Part shown: piece by piece, positions 1 through 10,814 of the stretch
How positions within the stretch are numbered: position 1 is the stretch's first letter
Layout: each line of letters starts with the position of its first letter
DNA from: Perkinsus marinus ATCC 50983
Taxonomy: Eukaryota > Perkinsozoa > Perkinsida > Perkinsidae
NCBI RefSeq assembly: GCF_000006405.1
Contig: NW_003215522.1
Coordinates: forward strand, 112,880 to 176,879
Reading direction: 5' to 3'
DNA: 64,000 bases
Notes under the pieces: generated by a model
What the model saw: only the letters and a program-made list of their open reading frames with translations
The model's database searches: none
Told to the model about the DNA's origin: nothing
Program-made: the position numbers and the translations under genes

Positions 1-699
1 CACTTCTAAGGTCCAAACGGTACCTTCTCGCCAGCAGTGATCTTCACTATGTCACCGCGGCATAGCTGAGTGGATTCAATCTGAGGTTCTTATTGATAGT
101 AGTAGTAGAGGGGAAACTATTTTACGACCTTTTTGAGTTGGCCGTCCCTTAGGACGGTCGCGGTATCAGCTGACATGCTCTGGAGAGCTTCCATGGCCGC
201 ACTGGATCGGGCGTTCTGATAGTATCTGTAGCGGGCATAGGAGGAGGAGGGGACGAAGAGACGAAGGAGTGGTACGAGAAGCAGCCGGTGAGGAAGTTGA
301 CAATGGCGAGCACGATGCCTAGATATAAATTCTCGGAGTTGTCTGTGTCCAGCCCGTAACTGAATCGAGAGGTCGATGCCGCGACATACCACACATGTTA
401 CGCAATGAAGCATAGTATGGCGCCAGTCCATAGCAACAGGGCAAAGGCATTGGTCATCTCTTTGAGGAAGAGGAGCCACCAAGGCGTCTTGGCAGGTGGT
501 GTGAGCTTGTTCAGTCCGTCCTCAGCCTGGCGGCGTTCAACAGATTCTTCGGTGATGCCTGCTGATACGCTCGGCTTGCCCTTCGAGGTAAGCTAGACCC
601 ACCTCGACTAGGCTCAGAGTCGTATCTCTCATACAGTACGCCGATATCAACCAGATGCTCGTCCATTTCCACCTCCTTGCGCGCCTCCTCTCGGTCCAT
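1..699 (-). CDS. Na+/K+-type P-type ATPase, N-terminal part (runs off the window)
   Basis: Five exons can be placed on the minus strand: 699-603, 561-402, 359-276, 225-129 and 65-1. The introns are 41, 42, 50 and 63 nt and all GT-AG. The product has the N-terminal motif MDEHLVDIGVLYERY, then GLNKLTPPAKTPWW, a first membrane helix LLLWTGAILCFIAYG, a second one ENLYLGIVLAIVNFLTGCFSYYQNA, and the actuator-domain start GDIVKITAGEKVP. These match the order and spacing of animal-type Na+/K+ or H+/K+ ATPase alpha subunits (class IIC), which pump cations across the plasma membrane using ATP. The phosphorylation site DKTG and everything after lie outside the window. The start at 699 follows a good splice-acceptor-like tract and sits about 50 nt after the stop of the neighbouring small gene, so trans-splicing of a polycistronic transcript is possible. 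Family is clear; ion specificity is not. Confidence 0.88.
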
Positions 700-747
700 T
701 ATCTTACGATCTCCCTTGGGTTCCTCTGAGAAGTGATTTCATCAAGC

Positions 748-1106
748 TCACCCGTCCATAAATCTCGAGCAGGTGGCAACAGTCCCGAGACACAGAGTGA
801 ACGACGTGATAGTCGCAGCTCTATTACGGTCCTTGGGGTCGATCCCCATCTTCTTGAGTTCGTTTCGCCTGGAAATTTCCCTAGAGATGAGTTCCCGACT
901 AATCTTGTGTTGAATCTGTATCTCATTCAGTGCCTGTTCCTCCGAATTGGCCTTGGGCTGGTTGTGGTAGCCCTACAAGAAGCACATTGCCGTGCCCGGA
1001 GTCTACAACTAATTTAGTCGTTGTAGACTATCCCCTTGCTCACCCCAACATCGGACGAGAATCTCCTCTCGATCTCAAAATTCGCTTCAGCTTCAAAGCT
1101 GGCCAT
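748..1106 (-). CDS. Small two-exon gene, 95 aa, unrecognised
   Basis: Exon 1 is 1106-1044 (starting MASFEAEANFEIERRF) and exon 2 is 972-748, separated by a 71-nt GT-AG intron in phase 0. The predicted protein is 95 aa, very charged in the middle (SRELISREISRRNELKKMG), with a short hydrophobic stretch near the C-terminus (ATITSFTLCLGTVATC) that could be one membrane anchor. I do not recognise the family; size and layout would suit a small mitochondrial or ER membrane protein, but that is a guess. It lies head-to-tail about 50 nt upstream of the ATPase and divergently from the PPR gene at 1673. The open frame and clean splice junctions are the main support. Confidence 0.6.
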
Positions 1107-1672
1107 TTTAGTATGTCAACCTGAGTCTCTTTCTTAGATTTCCAGAGCGGAATTCAATTCGCCGTCGCAAATCGCGCGGGGGCGCGCGCTTTTTACATCC
1201 GACGCAACTTTATGGGATAAGCAGTTGTTGACGATCATTAGGACGCCCGGTTAGTCTTGGGACACTATCGGCTCTGAAGCACTGTGAATAAGGAGTAAGA
1301 GTCGATCCTGAGCTCCGGGATTAGTCAAATGAACATGGAATATGGTGCTGGACACACCCACGCACTTGGTGGGCGCGCGACCGGCGTGGTCTACCATGTC
1401 CGCAACACCGACTGAGTGCACACTTCGGTGATCAACAGTTCTCTCGTCGATTCTGAGCCGCAGAATCAGTACGCTAATCACCACAACGTAGCTTCTGAGT
1501 TGCATCAAGTTGATTTGGAAAACCAAGTCGAGATTCGCGCGAGGCCCCCAAGTCGTGGCGGCCAGACTCGCCTGGTGTTGGTATGAATTGCGCGGTTGCC
1601 AGACTTGAGGTAACAGCCTCCGCATGGTCTCCCCTACAGCCTTTGATACCCCTTTAACGTCGTTCTCTGCTA
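1107..1672. promoter_or_regulatory. Divergent intergenic region
   Basis: This 566-bp stretch separates the divergent small gene (minus, start 1106) and PPR gene (plus, start 1673), so it should hold both promoters. It contains a very GC-rich patch (about 1175-1192). A long minus-strand open frame crosses it, but it lacks recognisable motifs and runs into the opposite-strand PPR gene. I see no clear TATA element. Confidence 0.35.
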
Positions 1673-4600
1673 ATGATGCCTTCAGCCTTCCCCTCGCGTT
1701 CTCTCTCAACGCGGATCATCATCCTGGTACTCTTCTCAAGCCTTGCCTCTTTCGCCATTGGAGCTACTACTGGCTCCTCAACAAGCAATGATCGTCATCA
1801 CTCTACTGATATGGACACCAACGTCGTGGTGGTTCCTCCTCTGCCTCTCATCGACGCCGCTAGGATGCTCATATTGGACGTGGTGCAGAGCATGTCAATG
1901 GAGTTCACCTTCGCTCTGGTCTTCGTGGCGAGCTTCCTAGCCTCGCGATACCTCAGAGCTCAGTCTATACCATCAGGTAGGGACCTCTGGTAGTATTCAT
2001 GATGGCAGGTCTCAAATCTTGACAGGCCCTGTGAGCGACTTCCCATTAAGCACACCGTCGGAGCAGTCTAGTGCAAAGCCTTCACCTCTCCCAACGCCAA
2101 TCCATATTCAGCCGACGGTTGATGCAGCCGAGTCGCCTCCCCCAGGAGTTATCAAAGGTGTGGTACGAGTGTTACCATTGACACCAGTGGCTGAGGAAGA
2201 TGACGATTCAACTAGCAAGGTACCTTCAGTTTGGGTCGGCGAAATTCGTCACTTGTCCGTTTTCAGCCTCTTGAACGAGTAAAAGCCATAACAGAGCTCA
2301 CAGGGAGCCGCTATTCAGCTGCTGTATTGGCGTATAGTAAATTGAAGGACAGTGGTGACCTTGCGAATTTACTAGTAGAAGTAGACCCTTTCAGTGTATC
2401 GCTGCAAGCTCGACTGTTTGTGGCTTCCTCTTAGTCGTCTTTACACCCGAGTGGTCGAGAATCGGTGACAGAGATGTATAACTCTCTGGCGTTAGCAGCT
2501 GTCCGAGTTGGACCCAAGGCCACCACGGTTACCTTTGATGTTAGACGGTGCTTGAGGGACATGACCGACGTACGTGCACACGTAGGCCTTATGTGATCTG
2601 TGGAGTCGCTCAGGTCGGAATTGAAATCACCGATGACTTGGTCGTGAGCATCACAAAGATAGCGACCTCCAAGCATCGATATAGGGAGTGCTTAGCCCTG
2701 CATCGTGATTTTTTGGAGGGAGAGTTGGGACGAAAACCGTCCACTGACAAGACCGTCAACAGCTGTTTGCTCTTCTGCTCTGGTAGGTGGGCGTGAGTCG
2801 CTGGTTGCCCTTGTGGAGGCTCTTTTGCATCTCAGTGGAATCGGAGGAGTACTCGGAGTGTGAGAAATTTGCTCGACGAGTGGTAGCGAGCGGAGAGGTC
2901 CCAGCGGCTAAGGTAGATTGAGTGTGAATGGTCGGGCTGAATTTATACTCTGATTATGCCAGGACTTTGCTAATATGATGAAGTTCTATTTCGCCATTGG
3001 GAAAGTTGATGAAGCGTTGAAGTTGTTGAAGGTCCTGCGGGCTAAGGGCCTAGTGCCCGACTTGATCACGTAGTGGTGGGGGAGGGGATGCTGGTCGGAG
3101 GGTGCATCAGTGTCACCAGGTGCAATACACTGATAAGTAACTGCGTGAATGCACGACAACTGGGAATGGCTGAAATGATCCTTCGCGAGCTGGTGAAGGT
3201 TGCTGAGAATACTGATCATGCAGTGGCTGATGTGGTGTCGTTCAACACGGTTATGAAGGGCTATTCTCGGCAGGGGAATGTCGCCAAGTGTGACGAGCTG
3301 ATGAGCATCCTCGAAACCAAGGGAGTAAGTGTGGATGATGTATGGGGTTTGTGTAGTAGCGTACGCCTTTGCAGATACAGCCTACGGTTGTGACATATGG
3401 CATCTTACTAGACTGTTGTATTAATGCTGACGACATGGGTAGAGCGCAGAGGGTCTTTGAGGCGATGAGACAAGCTCAGTCGACGCAAGATGATGAGGAC
3501 GGTGATGATTCTGAGAAGCGGCATCTTGGACTGAACACAGTAGCGGTTGAGCCTTTTCTGGCAATCGTATTTTCGCTGCCTCCGTATAGGTAATGTACAC
3601 TACTTTGATAAAGGGGTATGCTAAGGAGGGGAAAGTGGAGTCTGCAATGGACGTGTACGTGAGCTGTGTAGGGTAGCTGGGATGGTCGACGATGAGAATC
3701 TCAGATTCGCAGAGATGCGCAAAGCGGAGGTGCTTCCGGATCTTATTACTTTCTCGATATTGATAAAATCCAACTGCGATGCGGGGAAGGTGGATGTGAG
3801 CCTGCGACTCTTGGATGAGCTTTTGGTAGTATTTGGCGGTCCGTAGTGTGCACCGACTATGGCAATTCAGAGGGAAGGGTACAAGCCAGATGAGATTATA
3901 TATAACAATTTGTTGTATGGCTGCTGTATCCCTTTGAAGGACTTCAAGACGCCTATTCACAGTCGCAAGGGCTTGGCTGATCAGATCTTGCTGGGGATGA
4001 TGGAAAATAAAGTGAGCATAGGATTCGGGAGGAGAGGAATGTATGTGTTGGTTAGGTTGTGGCATCAAGTGCGACGTTCAGCATCTACATGAAAGTTCTC
4101 CTCGCGACCGCAGCGGATGAGGTTGACCGTAGCGGCCCTTCTCACAGTAGTCGCCTGTACAATGATGTTTTTGTACGCTCTCTCAAGCTACTCGATGTGA
4201 GTACTTGATCTCTTGGGGTTCTGGTTGGGATCTCATGCTTCCCTTCTAGACCGAAATGGAAGCAGTGTATGGAGTTATACCCGAGCTGAGGTTGTATACA
4301 CAGCTCACACAGCAAACGGTAGTAGGGGAGAGGTGCCTGGTGGGGAGGAGGACGACGGGCTTGGATCAGATACGCCATCGTAATTGGCGTATGGCGCTCG
4401 AGGTTTGTAGCAGTATGGTGAGTCGGCATCTGCGTAATCTGCGGCCTGATCAGCCGCAGCCAGCCATCCCTAAGGGGACAGCGAGCACACGTGAGATATC
4501 AGGACCATTGCATAGGTCGGGGAAGTGGGCGTTTGTCAGGCAACCCCGCGCCTAAGAACAGGGTGGATACGATCACTCAGCAGACTGTGGAAACACTATT

Positions 4601-5022
4601 GGCGACCTCCATAACGTTCGGCCTCCTTGATACAACTTTACAGCTCTTGGAACTTTTCATAAAATTTAAAGTAGTGTTGGAAAATCTGTCGGTGTGATCA
4701 GCTGCTCACTGACCAGGTTACGACTGTAAATAGTCCTAATGCACCGTTGATAACGAAGCTGAGCGGGATGCTGCAGAAGAAGAAGCGGGGCGAGTTCTAT
4801 ATCGAGCACATGCATAGGATAGTAGAGACATACCGTACTAAAGGGAGGGGGAGGGCGCTGGAGATTACTGGGCGGCCGTCTCAGGCAAAGACCCATCGTT
4901 ATTCGGGTCTAATTATGTGGTGTATCGTCGCGACAGTCCCAGTCACCACAAGGGCTATTGTCGCACTGCGGGTGGCAGGCATGGCCACGCCGACCGTGGG
5001 CGATGGTGATACTCTCGAATGA
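1673..5022 (+). CDS. Pentatricopeptide repeat (PPR) protein with N-terminal hydrophobic segment
   Basis: About fourteen short exons can be chained across GT-AG introns of 40 to 60 nt. The start MMPSAFPSRSLSTRIIILVL gives a basic, hydrophobic N-terminus like a targeting peptide or signal anchor, followed by a second hydrophobic segment and a Pro/Ser-rich linker. Typical 35-residue PPR units follow, for example FANMMKFYFAIGKVDEALKL ending in GLVPD, a unit around ADVVSFNTVMKGYSRQGNVA, one with VTYGILLDCCINADDMGRAQ, and one ending EVLPDLITFSILIKS. PPR proteins bind organellar RNA in a modular way and act in its processing, stability or translation. The last exons (4.5-5.0 kb) are less repeat-like and their joins are uncertain, as is the stop at 5022. 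Divergent from the 95-aa gene. Confidence 0.82.
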
Positions 5023-5134
5023 GTTGTATACTGATTATCGAGCTCACGTTGTCTGATGAGGCAGCTCGTTTGGCTGGCTCATCGTTCTGCTGGTGATCCT
5101 CAGTGGGTCGCCCAGTGTTGTCGATTGATAAGTA

Positions 5135-5840
5135 GTGGTAGCTCAGTTTTGCGTTTTAAGTTTCTTCAGTGGGCTGACTTGCTATACGTCTCTGCGGTAT
5201 TACCCTGGTCGTAAGGAAGAATCGGATTTGAAGAGTGGGATTTGTAAACCTGCTGCCCTGTTAGCAGGCAGTGTGGTAGCTGCTGTTATGGCGGTCTATG
5301 TGTTCTCGCGGGCTCGACCAGACGAAAAATGTGGAGGTTGAGTCGCAGCGCTGATGGGGAGGAACAGAATCCGGTTGACGAGCTGCGGGAATTCGACGAT
5401 TGGTTCGTAGATGGCGATTGTGAGCCTCGATGATGGACTCGCAGCTCTGGGCATGCAGAGCGACGGCATGTACTTGCCTAATTTGAGATGGGCATCAGCA
5501 AGGCTGCTCATGTAGCGGTGGAGAATTCTGATGTTGACGACGTGTTCTGTGTGGGACGAATCACGAAAGACGATGAAGGTGAGACGCTACTTTAGCGGTA
5601 TGGACTCGGGGCAACGCGTGGTGGAGGGTCAGCATCATAGGAAAATTGGAATGTCATTTTGGGAGTGATCTGTCACGTTTATCGTTCCTGACGACTATCT
5701 AGTCTATCACTGTTAGTCTGATGCTGTTGAGTTTGCGGTCCTGCAGTTGTGGTTTATCGTGGAACTCTGTAACGATCGCACTGTAATGAAGCGACCATTG
5801 TTCCGCCCGTTCCTCTGCGGGCTCTGTTTATTTGCTTGAC
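5135..5840 (+). CDS. Unrecognised multi-exon gene with one membrane segment
   Basis: Several coding-like pieces lie in a row between the PPR gene and GPI8. The first has a basic stretch, then a membrane helix AALLAGSVVAAVMAVYVFSR. An acidic piece follows (EEQNPVDELREFDDWFVDG, near 5360-5430), then one with AAHVAVENSDVDDVFCVGR (about 5490-5575), and a last one with DAVEFAVLQLWFIVELCNDR (about 5720-5790). Splice sites are present, but I could not join all pieces in one consistent phase and the start codon is unknown. No family is recognised. It may be one small type-II membrane protein, or remains of two genes. Confidence 0.35.
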
Positions 5841-5965
5841 TGGTTGAGGTTGATGAACGTTTCACTGGTGACTCGTATAGTCTACCGTGTCTGACTTTGT
5901 GTATGATTCTGAAGCTCGCGAGGCTGGAGTTCACGGCCTGATTCAGCTTTTCTCTGTTACATGCT

Positions 5966-7814
5966 ATGGATGCGATGATCGCGGCTGGCCTTTTGATGTG
6001 GCTGTTGTGTGTTGTACGCGATGGAGCTGCTATGGAATCTGATTCGGGACGAAACAACTGGGCAATACTGGTGGATACATCACGGTGATATTTGGGGCTC
6101 TTTCTTCGGCCTGGGTTTCCTATAGCGGCCTTGTCGTGAACTTGTCGTGGTTATAGCAATCGGCGAGATGCTGGGGCGATCCCACGGTATTTGTGTACAC
6201 TTGATTTACAGTGTACTCGGAAGGGGAATACTTTCCTAGTCTTCAGGAGAGGTTGGTGTTTGCTAATGATCGGCCGCTAGGCTGGAGTCGACTGAACAAC
6301 TTGGACGTAGGTACTGGTATAATTACCGTCATGTAGCCAATACACTGAGTATGTATTATCAGATAAAGAGGCTAGGTGGGTACGGACGTGGAGGGGTGAG
6401 AGGTTCATGGCATCCTATAGGTATACCAGACTCCAACATCATACTAATGCTAGCGGAAGATGTCGCTTGCAACCCTCGGAACCCCGCACCTGGTACCGAG
6501 ACGCGTCCTATTGAGCTATGCTGGCGTTGATGGTATGATCAGGTTATGTTTTTAACGACCCGGATAATCATCTCAATCTGTATCCACCCGAGGTCGAGGT
6601 GGACTACCGCGGTGATGAAGTGTCGACTGAGAATTTCATCCGTCTGCTCACTGGTGACCCACCATAATGCCTTCGGTCTTACCAGCCATCCCGACTTCGT
6701 TAGGTAGACACACGGCGGATACACCCAAGTCTAAGAGGCTTGATACTGACGCCGATAGCTATGTGCTGGTAGGCAGTAGATTTGATGGATTTATGGTAGG
6801 GGACGCCTTAGGTCTATATCACAGGGCATTCGGGTACGGACTTCGTGAAGTTCCAAGATTGGGAGGAGATGACGTCACATGATATAGCCGATGCTTTCCA
6901 GCAGATGTAGGCCAGCTCGCTGGGACCAATGTGGATAGCAGTGGAGTTGGCTTCAGGTTCAGCCAGAGGCGGTATAAGAAGCTCCTATGGCTTGCTGATA
7001 CGTGTCATGCTGCTACTTTACATGATCGGTGGGCTCCTGGTGACACCGAGTTGGGTCAGGTTCTATAAGTGTCTCAGATTCTATTCGCCTAATATGCTCT
7101 GTCTGTCTAGTAGTGGTCCTGATGAGAACAGCTACAGCTACCATGCCGACTTGTCTCTGGGTGTTAATGTGGTGGACAGGTTCACGTATGTCGGCTCAGC
7201 TCGACCGAGTCCCGGACCTGCTTTGTATCTTTAGCTACTGGACATCAAGATTCCTCTCCGATAGTGTGAAGGATACCCGAAGTCAGCGCACGGTTCAAGA
7301 CTTGGTTGACGCCTTACCGTGGAGCAAGCTTCACTCGCACGCTACGCTGAGGTCGCCTGCGTGACCTTATGCTTTTGTATTGTGATGCCTTGACTTTAGG
7401 GAGGACCTATACCCGTCGTCCGCTAGTGAAACCTTACTGACAGAATTTCTAGCAGCAACAGACCAGTTTGTTTTCGTTGATGAATTCCAGAATCTCACGA
7501 AGGTAATCCCTTTTCGTGAAGGAGGAAGTAGTAGTCTGCCGACTGGTTCTCATCAGAAGGAGGGTGAGAAAAAAGTTTCACACGAAGTCTCTCGAGCGGC
7601 TGAGGTAGAGCAGCAAGGCGCTGGCGATGATGGTAGTAATAGCAGAAGTCCGATGTTGGATGGCAGTAATGTTTGTATCAGGTCAGAGATATGTGTATTC
7701 GGGGTGGGTTGTGGATCTCCCAGGCTCTATGAGAGCTTTGTTGAGTGCTTTGGTCGTTCTCTGGGGAGCTGCATCGTCGGCCGTCCTCGTGACACCCTGA
7801 CGACCGTGAATTAG
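5966..7814 (+). CDS. GPI8: GPI-anchor transamidase catalytic subunit (GPI8/PIG-K, family C13)
   Basis: GPI8 cleaves the C-terminal signal of proteins in the ER and attaches the preformed GPI anchor. The start at 5966 gives a signal peptide ([20 protein letters not shown]), directly followed by the family start [20 protein letters not shown]. Later exons give [60 protein letters not shown] (catalytic His in GHSG instead of the usual GHGG), [20 protein letters not shown], and [20 protein letters not shown] (catalytic Cys in DTC). Introns of about 43 to 59 nt are phase-consistent except at 7187-7250, after DRFTY, where I could not place the junction exactly. The tail after [13 protein letters not shown] ends in an unusual hydrophilic extension of roughly 80 residues instead of the C-terminal membrane helix seen in many orthologues. 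Both catalytic residues are intact. Confidence 0.92.
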
Positions 7815-10068
7815 CGTTGTTCATTTTCTCACATACATTCTGTTGTTGTTCGTTGTAGTGGGCTTCTAATTGGTTGCTTAGACCCTTCTACGAGTAGCCC
7901 TGTGGTTTCGAGCCTAGTGTTCGTGGTCTCCTCTAAACTGTATAACTCGACGCGACGAGGAAGGGCAAACCATAGAAAGAACTTGAACCAGATGGTCACG
8001 CTTGCGGACAGCCTAATTCCTGAGACTTATGCGTAAGCCACTACGACTAGAGCAATCTTCATTATAACCTTTACTCAATCCTAACCGAAGAGAAGACCGC
8101 TACCGTCATTGCGCACCAGTCGTTTCGGGTGCTCGCTAATTTCCAGATACTTCCCCTCGTCTCTCGCGCGGCTAAGATTATCTCCCTCTGGCCCAAGTTT
8201 TCTTCCGCCGCGGAAGTTCCGCGCGCCCCAGCTCCTCGCTCGGCTAATGCGGTGCCATTCGAAGTAGAACAAGTCAATTAGGACTTCCAATAGTTCGTGG
8301 ATTGGACTGATATGCAACCGATCGGGAATGGACCTACACTATGCTAACTCAAAGTGTCGCGCTAGTGGGCATGCTAGGGATCCGAGTGGGTAGAAATCGC
8401 AGCTTTGGCTCAGCCTAGTTGGCGATGTGTCCCGGGTGAAGAGTTCAATATCGGTGAGAAGCGGGAGCACGGAGTCGTATTCGAGCTGGGACGAGTCAGT
8501 TAGGAATTCGAATAGTTCGTGGATTGGACTGACACGCAACCGATCGGGAATGGGCCTACAGTGTATGCCCTGCACTATAGGGGGTGTGTACTCTCCGAGG
8601 CTCGTATGTACTTGGCAGCAGTGGTACGTGCTTAAGACTGGGCGTCTCCTTGCAAGATGCTAGGAGTTGTGTTTCGCTCCGCAGCTGATTTTAAAACATC
8701 TGCAAGTCTCTGAAGCAGGTCAATCGGAACGCTTGCTCGACCCAGCTCTCCAAGAAGCGTGGCTTCGAAGTTTGCCATTGGAAATTCTATAGAAGCGCTG
8801 CGTAAACAACCATCAGACTGAACAATGTTCACCCCGACGGCTATTCTCTGGGCGTGTATTCTTTATGACACATCGCATCCATCGAACCCTTCTAGCCATG
8901 CCTCCTGATCTAACCAATCGTAAGAAATGTTGAGGAAGCGGTATTGCCCTTGTAGACCTCTGAGAATCGTGAGGGTCTCTAGGGCAGGTACAAAGTGCGG
9001 ATGTGGATTTACTACTTAGCGGATGGCTGTACTGAAGACTAGAACTGCACTTTTGCGCATTCCCCAGAGAAGACGGCGAACCCCAAAACTGTCATGTGCC
9101 CTAGCGGAGCGAAGTGCACTGATAGTACATGTCCCTTTGCCCATGATAGTGCCCTGGTAGTTGGCTATCAGTAGACACCCTAGACTAAGCGTAGCTGCCT
9201 CAGCTAGTGTGCTCGAGAGAGTATGGTTACTCGTTATTTACATCGTCATTATCGTCAAATCGTATTCAGTCTCCTGGTGCACTTTAGGCGGTGTTGCCGT
9301 TGACTTTCGAAGTATTGTTTCCCCGAGATCAGCAGCAGTGTTCTTTGCCATACGGCATAAGCACTTCGTTACGTTGCCTCTCGGGGTTTCGTATCGAGCG
9401 TTATTATAATAAGACCGGCACTTGCAATAACGACTTGTGTTAATCGACCGTCTGTATTATTCTGTTGTCGCCCGTGTTTGGAAATCGCATCATCGACTTC
9501 TGACGTATCAATGACGTGATCTCGGCCGTTGCTCTCGGGTTTTCGAGCGCTGCAATATTCACTACTCTTTCTCTGCTACTGCCGTCCTTGGATATATGCT
9601 TGGTTGCCCTTTGCTGCTTCGTCCTGAGAGTGTCCGAAGTTTGAAGTTGGCAGCTACAGGGAAAAATAATTCGCTTGTCAATCTCGGGGTGAGTTCTGCA
9701 GTGTGTTGCGAATTAATATACCTCGAGGCTTACTTCATCTGATAAATCTGAGCCGCTATGGTGGGGACTATACCTCGCGAGTCGCGAGTCGCGACGCTCG
9801 AATCTTTTCAGCGATCCTCCACGAGCTACTAATACTGCAAGTGTGGATGATTGGTTCGCATCACAAAGCATCTAGGAACCAGAAGCTCTCATGATATAAT
9901 ACTCAAGGACGTGCATCGATCTAACACCTGCACTCGTGTGCCACATCGCGACCATAAAAGTTATACCATCTGTTCTTACCTGAATCGCTCGGCCCATTAA
10001 ACTTCCGTGTTTTGGTTAGAAAGCCGTAACTGCCTACCCACAGTATGCAAATAACTCAGAATTAACCT
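7815..10068. other. Gene-poor stretch with a small tandem duplication
   Basis: No gene can be supported over most of these 2.25 kb. Open frames are short and lack motifs, introns or strand bias. The one clear structure is a duplicated block at 8279-8339 and 8501-8561, listed separately. The DNA is AT-richer and stop-richer than its neighbours, as expected for intergenic or decayed sequence. Confidence 0.5.
8279..8562 (-). repeat. Direct repeat of about 60 bp, coding-like on minus
   Basis: The block at about 8279-8339 recurs at about 8501-8561 in the same orientation, 222 bp away, with roughly ten differences. Read on minus, both copies are open and give similar peptides: PIPDRLHISPIHELLEVLID-type in the left copy and PIPDRLRVSPIHELFEFLTD in the right one. 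Several of the changes keep similar residues. This looks like two repeats of an unrecognised protein, or a tandemly duplicated exon of a decayed minus-strand gene. Confidence 0.6.
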
Positions 10069-10613
10069 TCAGAAGATGTATTTCGCCCTCTGAAAGACCA
10101 ATTCCATCGGGCACTGATCCCACAACCCCTGATATACTTCAACAGTCCAGCTCGCGGAGTATCCTATAGGAAGATTAACCTCGTCTGCCCAAAAAGAGTT
10201 ATGTGAAGCAAGTAACTTCACCCTCTTCCCTTCTCCATCGACATAATATTCCAAAGTTGGTGGCATTCACGTTTATGGAGACATAGATTGCGCTGCGTGA
10301 GTACAGAGGATGTCTGGCCAGCCAGACAATGTCTCGGCAGTGTCTCTGGAGAGCTTCATAACGACCTCGAATAAATAGCAGGAACACTTATTCACGGCTA
10401 TTTGGTAGAAGATTTGGTGAGAAAGTAAGTGTGATTTGCTGGGCAACCAACAAATACTAATGCTCGTGAATCTTTGACGTATTGGCTCGAGACGTGGAAT
10501 GCCTTCAGCGCATGCGTGCAACTCCATACAAAAATACTCAGTTCAGCAAAATCCAGTGTCAGCGTGCGATTGGACTTAATGGAGTGAGAGTAGTCACTTC
10601 TAGTTCCTGTCAA
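10069..10613 (-). CDS. Possible minus-strand gene, unrecognised
   Basis: Open pieces on minus include one ending at 10069 with VKLLASHNSFWADEVNLPIG and WTVEVYQGLWDQCPMELVFQ, and another near 10550 with LSIFVWSCTHALKAFHVSSQ. Composition is protein-like, and the position, divergent from the transporter at 10815, is reasonable. Exon joins and start are not established and no family is recognised. It could equally be chance open sequence. Confidence 0.25.
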
Positions 10614-10814
10614 TAGCTTCCCTCGCCCGAGAACTAGCGCGAGGAAGTGCTGAGTGCCAATATGGGCTCTGAAGGTTTAGAGAGACGCTGCAGGTCGATA
10701 ACGCATGCGTGCAAAAGCTGCACTGTACCTGTCTGTGGAGCTGAGCTAATATGGCGACACAACAACTGCTATCAATGGTACAATTCCCTCCCTCAGTCAG
10801 TTTATCAACTCTCA

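Noticed and set aside
562-602. Apparent 10-nt intron in the ATPase, with similar 15-20-nt introns near 13906 and in SAP18 and UBC9
   Set aside because: Each case resolves into a normal 34-64-nt GT-AG intron when a different donor or acceptor is used with correct phase. There is no need for ultra-short introns.
1251-1709. 152-codon minus-strand open frame upstream of the PPR gene
   Set aside because: Overlaps the supported PPR start on the other strand, has no recognisable motif, and its composition is irregular.
9161-9409. Hydrophobic plus-strand frame near 9.2 kb
   Set aside because: No start context, splice partners or motif; lies in stop-rich DNA.
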